From NCBI GenBank assembly GCA_000711775.1, contig ARYC01017880.1, forward strand, positions 1-64,000: a stretch of 64,000 nucleotides of DNA, given 5' to 3'. The stretch comes from Oxytricha trifallax. Lineage: Eukaryota > Ciliophora > Spirotrichea > Sporadotrichida > Oxytrichidae. The notes under the pieces were generated by a model. That model searched no databases. It was not told where the DNA came from and saw nothing but the letters and a program-made list of their open reading frames with translations. A program made the translations under genes and the position numbers. The first letter of the stretch is position 1. Each line of letters begins with the position of its first letter. Shown here one piece after another: positions 1 through 10,435 of this stretch.

Positions 1-98
1 CCTAATACATTCACAACCTAATCTCTTGCACTATACTCTTTAATCTAATTTACTCTTCTATTCTACTTTACGATTGCACTCTACTAAATGACTAGATA

Positions 99-560
99 AT
101 GCAGCAATCGATTGCAGTATTCATATCCACTTATATCAGGCATAAATTTTGCATTATTATGAGATTTTATCAAATTTTGGGTTTTAAGGTTGTATGGCTC
201 CACCCTCAGATTGTATGGTTCCAGGAAGATACCCTGAAGATATCTCAAATTTCAAGGCTTGTGAAAATTTTCGAGAATATTGCTAATAGCTCTGCTTACT
301 TTATGATTGACGAGCCTTACTACATTGATATGATATACTACAACAGTGATGTAGATAAAAGTGCTAATACAAGCTGATCTGATGTCTATAGGTTAGAATA
401 TGAGAGGTCAAACTTGAAAAATTCTTAGTATTTCATGACAGTTTATAACAGCTTTCAAACCAACAGTTTGAGTCTCTATCTTGAAACATCGATTTTTGCC
501 TAAGAGCTCTGACTTCAACTCTAATGATGTTTTCGATGCCTCTGATACGATTAATGATGA
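99..560 (+). pseudogene. decayed coding trace of unknown family
   Basis: With TAA and TAG read as glutamine, one frame from 99 runs past an in-frame TGA at 375-377 to about 515. Its text looks protein-like: acidic and tyrosine-rich around 300-360, then polar and serine-rich. A second frame continues from about 486 to 585 with an acidic Asn/Asp-rich peptide. The first part overlaps a copy of the minisatellite unit seen at 834-920 and 6225-6450, which argues against an intact gene. No family is recognised. It may be a remnant of the transposon-like gene cluster at 2.9-7.26 kb. Function unknown. Confidence 0.25.
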
Positions 561-833
561 TTTGGATGGGTTTGGCATGATTAGGTGAGAGTTGGGTATG
601 TTAAGTCAATTGGTCTTTAGTTTGAGAATAGACCTAAATTCTAAGCAATACTATGGTTAAGAAGTCAAAAACCTCTCTAAAGTCAAACTTGTCATTTCTT
701 ACCCCTTATAATCACTATACCTCCATAACACCTCCAATCAATGCAATAGAGTATAGCAACATCATATATAAGTGATAGAGTTCTATTTGAGGTGGTTTAG
801 TCGAATTAGAGATGCTAAGTTGTAAGAATCCAC

Positions 834-1100
834 TCTAAGGTTGTATGGTTCCAGATGAAGATATCCTGAAGATATCTCCAGGTTGTATGGTTCCAGGAAG
901 ATATCCTGAAGATATCTCAAAAATTCATGCAAAAGTGTATTAAGAAATCACTGAGTATGTTAATTGCTCAACATAAAGTTGTATAGCTGCATTAGAGACA
1001 AAATATGCAAGACTCAACCTTAGGTTGTAAGAATCCAAGTTGTACAGCTCCAGTTGTATGAATCCAGCTGCATGACTCCAGATTGTATAGTTCCAGGCCT
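834..1100. repeat. minisatellite TTGTATGGTTCCAG / GAAGATATC
   Basis: Two near-identical units at 834-920 combine TTGTATGGTTCCAG with a GAAGATATC-containing tail. Looser copies of the first half (TTGTA..GGTTCCAG or TTGTATGAATCCAG) follow up to about 1100. The same unit is at 193-247 and in a longer array at 6225-6450 inside the transposase region. The repeat is therefore shared between the DNA left of the gene cluster and the cluster itself. The rest of 560-1790 is AT-rich with nothing further recognised. Confidence 0.75.
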
Positions 1101-1859
1101 ATTTAAGCCAGCGAATTTCATAATTCATTATCACATTAAAATTTCGCAAATTTGAGCAAAGATCAAACTTTTGCCTCTTGATTTTTTGCTGCCCTAACTT
1201 AAGACTCCTTCCTAACTTTTATGATATCCAATATCTAACATGCTCCTTCTACTCGGGAGCATTAGGGTCCAGCAGCAGCCTATGGTTGGATACCCTCCAT
1301 TTAAGAGTAAAAGTTGTTGTATTTACAATTAAAAAGAAAATCTCTCTACTTTAGGTTAACTCTCGAAGCTTTTCAACTCTAATAGTTTAGCAGTTCCCTA
1401 AAATAATGGATTACTCAATCATAATAGGCATGCTCTATATAATTTAAGAGTATAGGGCAACAACTGAAAATGATTGTATAACTTAGTGTATAGGAGATTT
1501 AGACAATTTGGATAAATCAGTAATTTGATTTTGCAAATTTTCCCTAAAGTTACGATTATTAGAAAGTCCATGATTTTAGAATCAGAGGTTTTGATTAATT
1601 CAAAAGCTAATGCGCTGCTTAATTAGTGCATTAAGACTAATAATTCAAACGTGCATGTTCGCTGATTTACATTAAAATTTAAGGTTTTACACATTTTAGA
1701 ATTACTTAAACTGAGAGATTTTAGAGATTAAAAATAAAAAATAAAATCTTTGAATTACTCAAATCGAAATCAAGCGCTTAATTGCAGCTTATCAACCAAC
1801 AGAATATTTAAATGGGTGGTAATGGTTAAGCCCCTACTTAAGCGAGGCATCGCAATAAT

Positions 1860-2106
1860 TAATTTAGGATGAGTTTCGGGTGGTCACTAAAAGATACTGG
1901 AAGCTTTTTTTCGACCGGATCGAGGGGTAAGAAGGCTTAAAATATAATGGAAGATTTTACTCGTTCTTACTCGGAGATCCCTCTCACTAGTGGGTACTGG
2001 AAGACGCTAGCTGAGCAGTAGCCAACCTTCACATCTTTGAATCAATAGATATTGGAAGCTTTGATTCACTGGTGTGTACCAAGGGGAAGCACGAAGAAAC
2101 TCATCC
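1860..2106. other. GC-richer block closed by an 11-bp inverted repeat
   Basis: This block is richer in G and C than its surroundings. It is bounded by GGATGAGTTTC at 1867-1877 and its exact complement GAAACTCATCC at 2096-2106. Inside, the phrase TACTGGAAG or TATTGGAAG recurs three times (about 1895, 1996 and 2049). The arrangement would suit a folded RNA closed by a terminal stem, but no known RNA family is recognised. No promoter or terminator was identified. It could equally be the inverted-repeat end structure of an old insertion. Confidence 0.3.
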
Positions 2107-2931
2107 TGACTTGTCTAATCTTTAAAAAATGGTAAGTATTTAGCAGAGAATCAAATCAGAGAATGTCACTGGAGATTAGGTCACAACAGGAAACCACCCT
2201 CGGAACTAACTATGGCTAAGTAATTTATTAATCTTTTATTATAGGATCAAAGAAAAAAATCAAATACGCGTATTGAAACAGAGAGCTCTCATTATCAAAT
2301 CAAAAATTTATTTTTTAACCCAATTTTATATAGGCACTCTAGTATTATGCTGAAGTAAATTCAAGAATGACTTTAGAAATAATCTTAGGAAAATCATTTT
2401 CAGAAATGCAAGTATATCTCACATTTTTCATGAGTAATTTAATAGTGTAAAGATAGTTTTAGATTAAAAAATGGCTCGTTAGGTAATTATCTAAAAATAA
2501 AGAGGATTTAGACTCATAGTTTTGATTTTATAAAAAAGAATAGTTACCATTATACTTTTAGTTTTTGTTTAGTCTGTTAGGTTTAGGGAAATAGAAAGCC
2601 GAAGATTTAATTGATCTTTTATTGGGTTTGACTAATATAATATGAGGTTTCAGCATTGCTTAAATATTAGAGAGGTTTTTAAAAGTAGTTAGAGAATTGA
2701 TTTTAATTTATCAACATAATCAGTTAAAAAAAGCTATTATAAATCACTCTTAAAGTGTAATTGCTACTTAAGATAATAAAGGTAATTTAGGTTTAACTTA
2801 ATGTAATTAAAATTAGCGCTTTAAAGCATTATTATTCAAGTACTTAGGTAATTTAACAAAGTGTAGGGAATAAAGGGTGTTATCACCAATGCAGTTTAAC
2901 TGTTCTTTAATAATTATTTGCATAACTTTAA

Positions 2932-3491
2932 TCACACAGCGAAAGTTACTGCTCCAACAAATTCTTAGGGTTCTGGCATTTCTTGCGATGTCAACTGCTT
3001 TCTAACTTCCTCATCATACTTATCCAAAGTCTTTCTGTATTCTCCCTTGATTTAGCTATAAATTGCGCGTTAGCATTAATTTCAAATTAAAGACTTACTC
3101 TACTTGAATTAGACTGTCTTTATCAAAGCTGAAGAACCAACCATCAGAAGAATCTTCAGGATCAAGAAGTATATACACTTATTGCATGTATGGGTCTTCC
3201 TTCTTGAATGGATAAATCCATACGTTGTGATATCCGCACCACTTATAGGTTACTGCAACAACTGGTTCGTTCTCTGCAACCTCCAAATTTACAACATTCT
3301 TGAAGCCTCTTTGAGGATCAACTTAAAACTTGAATGTGCGCTTGAATCGCTCGTCGATCACCTATACTTTGTGAATGCATCAACATTGATTAATTACTTG
3401 CCTTATAAATTTCTACGATGTATCCACCAGGTGCTTTAGAGGAATGCATGAAAGTGAAGCAGTGCTGCTTTGTAGTTTTGCTTGACTTCAT
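2932..3491 (-). CDS. small gene of unknown function, two introns
   Basis: A complete gene model of about 158 residues: ATG at 3491-3489, TGA at 2934-2932, two introns that keep the frame. Intron 1 (3362-3401, 40 nt) starts GCAAGT, the usual form of a rare GC-AG donor, and ends TATAG. Intron 2 (3056-3098, 43 nt) starts GTAAGT and ends TATAG. Exon lengths (90, 263, 124) fit the phases. The protein begins MKSSKTTKQHCFTF. Its middle is rich in aromatic residues and contains VTYKWCGYHNVWIYPF, and its C-terminus is charged and helical-looking. In-frame TAA codons read as Gln. No signal peptide or membrane segment is evident and no family is recognised. It lies on the strand opposite the transposase at 4716-7259 and may be an accessory gene of the same element. 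Confidence 0.72.
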
Positions 3492-3646
3492 TCTTTGATA
3501 TAATTATTGATTATAAAATAATAACTTATTAATAATAAAGCATCAATTGCGAGGTTGCATAAACCTCTTTGCATATTATATTGCTTAACAGTTGCAATTA
3601 ATCAAACATAATAATTCTAAGCTTGTTCAAGCTTGCAATTAATTGC

Positions 3647-3889
3647 TCAACCCATCTCTTATGTTTAAGCAGGTCTGTACCTGAGGTTCATGATTTCAAT
3701 CACAAATTAGATAAGCTCTTAGTTGTCGCCCAGGAATAGACTTTAGATTTATATTGTTCTGATAGTGTGAAAGGCAAGCTGAATGTCAAAGACGATTGTG
3801 TATTGCTCAAGTGACTGATCCATGATTTGTAGCACTTAAGTTCCAGTGAGAACTTATCCTCGCGAATCTGTTATGAAGGAGCGCTGCAT
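3647..3889 (-). CDS. small 80-residue gene of unknown function
   Basis: ATG at 3889-3887 to TGA at 3649-3647 gives 80 residues, with several TAA codons read as Gln. The protein starts MQRSFITDSRG, is rich in Gln, Ile and Leu, and looks like a compact helical protein. It could also be the first exon of a longer gene; no clear donor was identified. It is 155 nt upstream of the leftward gene at 2932-3491. It is divergent from the rightward gene starting at 4064, with a 174-nt AT-rich gap between them that probably holds both promoters. Function unknown. Confidence 0.5.
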
Positions 3890-4063
3890 TAGCAAGTTTG
3901 ATAATTAATAATATTAACATAATATAATAGTCTTAAGATAGCTCAATATTAAGTTTAATATAAGCATGTAGTTATAAGATTAATTTAAGCTATCAATGAA
4001 AATCTTGAATTTTAAAATATACTATTACACTAAGTTATTATATTAAATACTTCTAATTTAAAA

Positions 4064-4677
4064 ATGAAAGCAGCGCTAAAATCAAATCTCCTTAGCGAGC
4101 AATCTGAATAACTATCGCAATCTTTGCAAGAGCTATCGCAACACTCGATCGTCAGCGACGATCATCTAAGCCAGTATTTATTTCAAAACATCAAGCAAAG
4201 TTGAATCAAGGTTTAAGATAAGCAAATTACGAAGTGGGGACCTGTGATTTTAGGAAAGAATTTCGTGCAAGTGGTTGCTCCTGCAAAATATTCATACAAT
4301 ACAGGAATTCTGCTCAACTCTGGTGAGGTTCCTCCTCAAGTGGGTTCCTTGCAAGGAGGTTTGATCATATAGATGCCATTAGAAGGAATCGATGCATATT
4401 TGAAAGACATGATAGATTTGAAGAGCTTGCTCAACGACGATTCACTCTGCTAATACCTTGAGCAGTTCTTAAATAATTTTCGCAAATCAAAGTTGGTAAG
4501 TAGAATAATCTAAAATTTAAGAATAACTCTAATGCAAATTATATTTAGATATCTGGATCTACTAAAGATAAGCAATCAACGCAATTGATTCAAACTGGAT
4601 TTCTATCTCTGATTTAAAATTCAAGGCAGCTAAACTCTAATCATCTTTAAGAAAACAATCCCTATTTAAAGCCTTGA
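4064..4677 (+). pseudogene. unknown gene with one intron and an in-frame TGA
   Basis: The frame from ATG 4064 gives a serine/glutamine-rich N-terminus, then an in-frame TGA at 4202-4204, then a well-behaved stretch containing WGPVILGKNFVQVVAPAKYS and a leucine-rich C-terminal part. A 53-nt intron (4496-4548, GTAAGT...TTTAG) joins the frame exactly to an exon ending at TGA 4675-4677, for about 186 codons. The early TGA is either a disabling mutation or a sign that the first exon is mis-modelled; I saw no GT-AG intron that removes it. The gene stops 39 nt before the transposase start at 4716, on the same strand, so the two may be expressed together. No family recognised. Confidence 0.45.
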
Positions 4678-4715
4678 GAAGCAAAGCTTGCACATAAGCG
4701 ACTTGAGATAGTAAA

Positions 4716-7259
4716 ATGTATATGGAAGATTAGTTGAAGCCAAAGTAAATTTCTAAGAAGTTGCGAGTGACAGCAGAGTTTGTATCAAGAACTGTTGAGA
4801 AGTTTAAGCATGAGTTGAAAACCAAAGTATTGCATCCTTAAGAACCAAAAAAATCTGGCAAGAGGAGGGAGAGAGATAATGAGCAGCTGGTTGCTGCTGT
4901 AGGCGAATGCATCGAAGAAGTTAGGATTTATCAGTGCACTGGAAGAAATATTCACAATCGATTGCAAGAAATGAAAACGAGCTTGCCATTAAAGTATACA
5001 TTCAAAGTGCCTTGCATCTCAACAATTCATAAAATTCTCAAAGAGTAGTTTTATTTGAAGTTTGGTAAGACAGAGGCGGCGAATGTTAAATATAGAGATC
5101 CTTCTTATAATAGCAAGCGCTTATGGGTGAGTCGACTATTATCATAGTTCTTAAGAGAGGATGCAGTAATAATATCAGTTGATGAAAGCAACTTCAGATC
5201 AGACTACTTACCCCTTAAGCAGTGGGCATTAAATTAGAAGAGTATCTTGGGTAAGAAGAAGACTAACGATAGTAAAATGATTGCAATCAAGAGGTATAGG
5301 AGAATCATCGCGTGCGATAAGGAGTTGCAGTATGGAGGAATGCTGCTTGGAAAGAAATTGAATGAATCGTATTCTTCAGGATCATAGAAAGAGTTAAATG
5401 CAATATCATATATAAAATCTAGCCTTCCACTAGCTGAAATCAGCTCTTAAAATATTTCAGTGCAAGATGATAACAACTATTCATAAGCAAGTATCCAGCA
5501 TTCATCAAGAACACTTAAGGCAAAGTCAATCTCAAGACTACATTCTAGCACCAGTAGTTTAAATAAGTTGGCTAAACAATCGATTTTGTTGAAATCTGAA
5601 AAATCATCAATCAGTTCTAAAGTAAGCCATTTGATCATAGTTTTTATTGAACAACTTATAGAAGTCAGCCATTTTACATACTCCTCCTCGATAGAGTTTG
5701 AAAGCAAGACAGACATTGAATAAAGATCTATCCCCTATTCCTGAAGTTGACGACACTCCCCAAAATCAATCAAGCACTTTGAAGAAATTCAGAAATTTGA
5801 AGTTGCAGAGCACTGTCAAGAAAGTCACTTCGGATGATGAACAGATTAAACGAATTCATTCAGGGCTCACGCCATTGATCGACAGAGTATCAAAACTAAA
5901 GTTGCAATCGACTTTGAAGAAATCAAGCAGGTCTTTGTTAAGTTAGAGATAGAGAGAAGTGATTCAGCTAACTCCTAGAAAGCTATCGCTCTCAGTATTA
6001 AGCAGCTCGAATATAGATGAGAGTAAGTACAAGAAGTTGAATTTGCAAGTTGATGGTTGGTGCATGTTGATAGTCTATGATATGTTGGTTCTATACTTGA
6101 CTTTGATAAACTATTCTATTGAACTGAGTCGGAGCGATTACTTATCTTTGATAGCATTAAGAGCGAGAGAGATGCAATTCGAAAAGTAATATCTGAAAAT
6201 GATTCGATGATTTAAACTACCATGCTAGATGAAGATACCCTGAAGATATCTCTTGGGTTGCATGGTTCCAATCAAGAGTTGCACGGATCCGCGCTAAGGT
6301 TGTATAGATCCATGTTGTATGATTCCAGGATGTATGGATCCAGGTTGTATGAATACAAGTTGTATGGATCTGCTCTTACATTACAGGATTCAGCACTTAG
6401 GTTGTATGGTTCCAGATGAAGACACCTTGAAGATATCTCAAGGTTGCATGGTTCCAGAATCCACAAAATCAACATATCTAACTTTAGACTCCAAATCATT
6501 ATGCATACTTCCATCAGACTATTATCATGACAACTCTGCTATCGTTCTCAAATTTATTCAACCTCTCTTATAGGTGACCTATAACCAAATCAGAGCCAAC
6601 TTGAAGAATCAAAGGATGGTATCAAACCCATAGCATTGTTGTCAGATCAAATCCAGCTTAATTTAAACTATAAACCAATCTCACAATATCAAAAGGAAAT
6701 GCTTGCCAATTTAGGTGATTATGGTTTAAAAGCTAGGCAGTTGTCTATTGAAAAATAAATAATGAAGAGATAGCAATACTCTATGAGTCTGATAGCTGCA
6801 ATTGCGGTTGATAGAGTGGTATCGACTCAAATAATTGAAGGAGGATTCGATTCAGTACTATTCGAAAACTTTATCTATCAGACGCTAAGAAGTATAAGAA
6901 CTGACAAAGATTTGTGCAATAAGAAGGTGGTGCTCTTGATGGATAATGCGATAATTCATAAGTATTCAGAGATGCTTGCGACTGCTCGTCGCTTCAAAGT
7001 CAATGTACTTTTCAACGCAGAATACTCGCCCTGGCTCAACCCAATCGAACAGTTGTTTGCATACATAAAGAAGAACCTCAAGCAGCAGAACATTTAATAG
7101 CAAGTAAGTTTACTATCATAACTAAAATTTAGAGTGCAACTGGTCAAGCGCATCCAAGAGATAATTAAAAATATGAGCGAGGATGATGTTCGAGGACTCT
7201 GGGCATTCAGCATCAACATCAAGAAGTGGATTCATACTCTGAGATATGGCTTTGTATGA
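4716..7259 (+). CDS. DDE transposase, IS630/Tc1-mariner type, split by a long insert
   Basis: The ATG at 4716 has an in-frame TGA just upstream, supporting this start. The first 302 codons (to 5621) hold an N-terminal helix-turn-helix-like region (ISKKLRVTAEFVSRTV) and the first catalytic Asp in VDESNF at about 5179. A 40-nt intron (5622-5661, GTAAGC...TATAG) leads to a Ser/Lys-rich exon with repeated LKLQST peptides. Beyond about 6050 the frame is uncertain: there is a TGA near 6115 or 6207 depending on frame, and a minisatellite at 6225-6450. Coding resumes by 6580 and runs without a break to TGA 7257-7259. This part holds the second Asp in LLMDNAIIHKY and the Glu in SPWLNPIEQLF. In this family the first two Asp are usually about 90-130 residues apart. 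Here some 1.7 kb lie between them, so there is an inserted domain, unrecognised introns, or an internal deletable sequence. It would cut and paste its own element; the ends of that element were not found. Confidence 0.72.
6225..6450. repeat. minisatellite inside the transposase region
   Basis: An array of short units related to TTGTATGGATCCA and TTGCATGGTTCCA, with two GAAGATACC..GAAGATATCTC tails at about 6230-6250 and 6418-6440. It is open in all three forward frames for long stretches, so the coding text here is repeat-derived. The same unit occurs at 193-247 and 834-1100, outside any gene. Its position between catalytic residues of the transposase suggests a later insertion or expansion. 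Confidence 0.75.
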
Positions 7260-8225
7260 GATTCTTCTAAAAACTACTAATTGCACCTTACAATGAAAAT
7301 TCTATAAGCACTTATAATTTTTGCATCGTCAATACTACTGTAACTACTATTGCTGCTGCTATTACTGCTGTTACTAATACTGAACTTAAAATTAATCCGT
7401 AAATTCATTGAGACCCTCCAAAATCGCAATATTCATAAGCCTGCTCAAACAATTATGAATTTTTGACGAGTGTCATCAAATTCTGGACGAATGCACTCTG
7501 TATTGTAATTGCGTATCAGCTCAGAGTGAACAAGAGAGGAGTTGAGCAACTTTGGCTATAGTTCTACTAAACTCGCTTTAAATACAACTTTTCCAAGAAT
7601 TGCATAATTATGCGAGAGAGGAGATAAACTAAGCATCAGACTTTTCGAATTCTTGAGAATGCAGTGATAATCTAGCAAATTTCCAACTTCTGCTCAATTG
7701 TTTTGATCAGCATCCTTTTATAGACAGTTCTGAAATCAAGAACTCTAAAACCTCGCAATTTTTTGACAGCAAAGACCAATATCAGAGATTTTCAAGATTT
7801 TTGACCTCTCTGCTCAAAATGGGATTTTGGTCACCATAATTTTGCGAAAAGAGACTAAAAATGCAAAATTCATTCTAAAGGCATTGATTTTTCAAAAATT
7901 TGACCAACCTTCCCTAAAATGGTCTTTGCAACAACAAATCTCAATTTTGACCACTAATTTTGACAATTTGGCTGTATCAATGCATTTTGACCACTTTGTG
8001 ACCATTCTACAAATATATGACAGACATAAATAAAGGCATATCAATCTTAGTCAAAAACAGGAAATTTGGCCATTTTAGCAATAAATCTCCACTTTGGTCA
8101 TTTAAGAGAATATACTCAGAACAAATGTCGAATTTGACAAAAATGTATGTAATAATGACCACTTTGTAATAAAAACTAGCAATTTGACCAATTTTCGCAA
8201 ATAAGACTAACACACACCTTATATC
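7260..8225. repeat. AT-rich flank with degenerate TTTTGACCACTTTG repeats
   Basis: No gene is seen between the transposase stop and 8225. From about 7790 to 8215 a short phrase close to TTTTGACCACTTTG recurs in degenerate form on both strands (about 7895, 7957, 7986, 8151 and 8185). A CTG/CTA trinucleotide-rich run lies at 7335-7375. This could be the terminal region of the element carrying the transposase, but no matching left end was found. Confidence 0.4.
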
Positions 8226-8339
8226 AGCAGTAAATAATAATATAATTAGTTTTGTATTTTAATTTTCACAATTCCCCGATTCGAATGTATTTTATCAATA
8301 ATTGAATGTTTAAATCCTTAAAATACTAAGAAGTTATTA

Positions 8340-8960
8340 ATAAATTATTATCAAAATATTATTATAATTATTTGTTACTTATCGACTTGATTTAAATTTA
8401 TTTGTATTTAAAAAGGGCGCAAGTAGAAAATATTATATTTTTACTACTTGAGCCCATTTCTTATATTTTAATAATTTATAATTACAATTTTTAATTTTTA
8501 TATTTGAATTTCTTTTTTTATCAATTTAATTTTCTACTATTAAGAAAGTTAATTTATTCACTTAATTATATTTAAGTAAAATAACTTATTTTATGCAAAG
8601 AATTTCATTTATTTTAAAGATTTGTTACTTTTATTATTAGAATAATTGAAAATTATTCATGTTAATTCTTATGAATAAATTATATTTAATTTTGATTAAA
8701 AGCAAGCTTCATTCCTAATAATTATTGTTAATAAACATACTTTAATATATAAATTTTTTAAAAAAATATAAAGGTATAAACAAGTAGCAAAAACAAGTAA
8801 ATTTTAATAATTATGTTTTCAATAATATTTAATTATATTTTTAATCATACAATTTTCCAATAAAAACCTTAAGAATGCTTCAATCATGTCTAATTTATAT
8901 ATCTATAAATTTAAGTATTTTTGTATTCACGATTTTAAAACTATTATAACTAATTCTTAC
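8340..8960. repeat. dispersed repeat with GGGCGCAAGTAG hairpin, copy 1
   Basis: A hairpin at 8415-8455 pairs GGGCGCAAGTAG with CTACTTGAGCCC around an AT-rich loop. The following 500 bp align, with many changes, to the DNA after the matching hairpin at 41076-41116. Shared landmarks are a TTTATTCACT block, a TATGAATAAATTA block, and a TAAGTATTTTTGTATTCAC block. No coding potential was seen. It is a roughly 620-bp dispersed non-autonomous repeat, type unknown. 8961-9840 is AT-rich and nothing more is seen there. Confidence 0.6.
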
Positions 8961-9840
8961 TCTCCATTCCCAATTCCTGCCTATCATGGATGTTAAATTC
9001 AGTTCGGTTACTTGCCTGACTTTCAGGTTAAAAGTCGTGAGTATTGTCGAATCCTTCCAGAACCAATTTTTGATTACTCAAAATCTCCAGATAATTATTT
9101 ATATTCAAAATGATTATTAAAGTTGTAAAACATTGATTAAAGCATTCTTTTATAAAATTTGGATTTATATATTATAAAATCATGGAAAATGTTTAAATTT
9201 TTACTAAATGAACATAATAGAAATTCTATCAAATAAAAAGCTTTCTCAAATCTTTTGAAAAGGCCAGGCATTTTCAAGACAACAAAAGTTAATTACACAG
9301 ATATTGGTAACTAATTAAGGAAATGGAAATTTGGCTTAGTCTATTTTATTTATACTTTTTTAATCTAAGTATGAAGTTTTTCAACAAATATTCCAGATTT
9401 TAATTATAATAATCAATAATTTATATTTACCAAATATACATATCATCGATAATTTATCTATGAAATTTAAGAATTATTCAAATTAATTATTCAAAGCAAT
9501 ATATTTACATAATGATATATTAAAATTAAGATGGTCTGAGAAAGTACAAAACTTAATAAAAATCTCTCTGATAGAGTTATCATTTTCTAAGCAAATAAAC
9601 ATTAGTAAGTACTAATTTTATTATACTTTGATATTAAATCTTCTAATTTCACAATACTTATTTCATTTATATAATTTATTTCTGATATTTACAATTAAAT
9701 TTAGATTATTCAAATTCTTCTTGCGCTACTGTATTTATTACTAGTAGCTGAAAAAACTCGCATGCAAAAATATAGCTATAAAAATCTAATAATCATACAC
9801 TTCATGTCAAAAAATTATTAAAATAGAGAGTTATAAGGAT

Positions 9841-10435
9841 AGGGTTACCCACAGGGCCAGAGACTGGAGACTTTCAAAAGAGCTTTCTACTACTCGAAGG
9901 CCTACCGAGGGCAGGTAGGGGGTTGCTGGTCGCAAAGTATGAGGGACCAGTCGGCGGGGTTCAATCTGTCAGATCCTAGATTCATCGAGTCGTCTGCACG
10001 CTAAGGATTTCCCTGAATAGATGAGTTACCTGGCTTGAGTTCAGTTTCCTAGGTAATTGGTAGCAGGATGAAGGTACGCTCTGCCTTCAAAAGTGAGAAG
10101 ACGGAAACCATTGAAGCCAACGATAAGAATTTTTCTACCACACCGGGTTAGGGTGCTGAAGCTACCACAGCGAAAGGATAGGGATTACGTTTCCCAGCAG
10201 CGGTGGGACCGGTAATCGTTTTTCTCCATCTTCTGTCACTCAGTAGGATCTTACAAGCTCTGTCCCCAGGTACATACTGTGGTGACATCTTGATTTTGGG
10301 AGAAGATTAGGTAATAGCGAGAATGGTTTTTCGGAGTTTTCTTCTTTATGACTGCCACGTCACGGTAGTTTGCCACGTCAACTCACTCAGATACGTCTAC
10401 ATCACGACTAAAATTGATGGTTTAATTTTAAAGTA
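9841..10435 (+). repeat. GC-rich 600-bp dispersed repeat, copy 1
   Basis: A sharply GC-richer island in AT-rich DNA, homologous over its whole length to 22521-23150 in the same orientation. Shared phrases include GGGGGTTGCTGG, GTCGGCGGGGTTCAATCTGT, GCTACCACAGCGAAAGGA, GTTTTTCGGAGTTTTC and CACGACTAAAATTGATGG. GGGGTTCAATC resembles a pol III B box, but no convincing A box is placed and no tRNA fold was found. Neither copy has a conserved reading frame, so it is more likely a SINE-like element or a non-coding RNA gene than a coding sequence. Confidence 0.6.

Noticed and set aside
7081-7131. Intron near the end of the DDE transposase (GTAAGT...TTTAG at about 7104)
   Set aside because: Splicing it would put the conserved C-terminal text out of frame, whereas reading straight through, with TAA as Gln, keeps it to the TGA at 7257.
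9955-9985. tRNA gene suggested by GGGGTTCAATC
   Set aside because: No matching acceptor stem, anticodon stem or A box could be placed around it in either copy.
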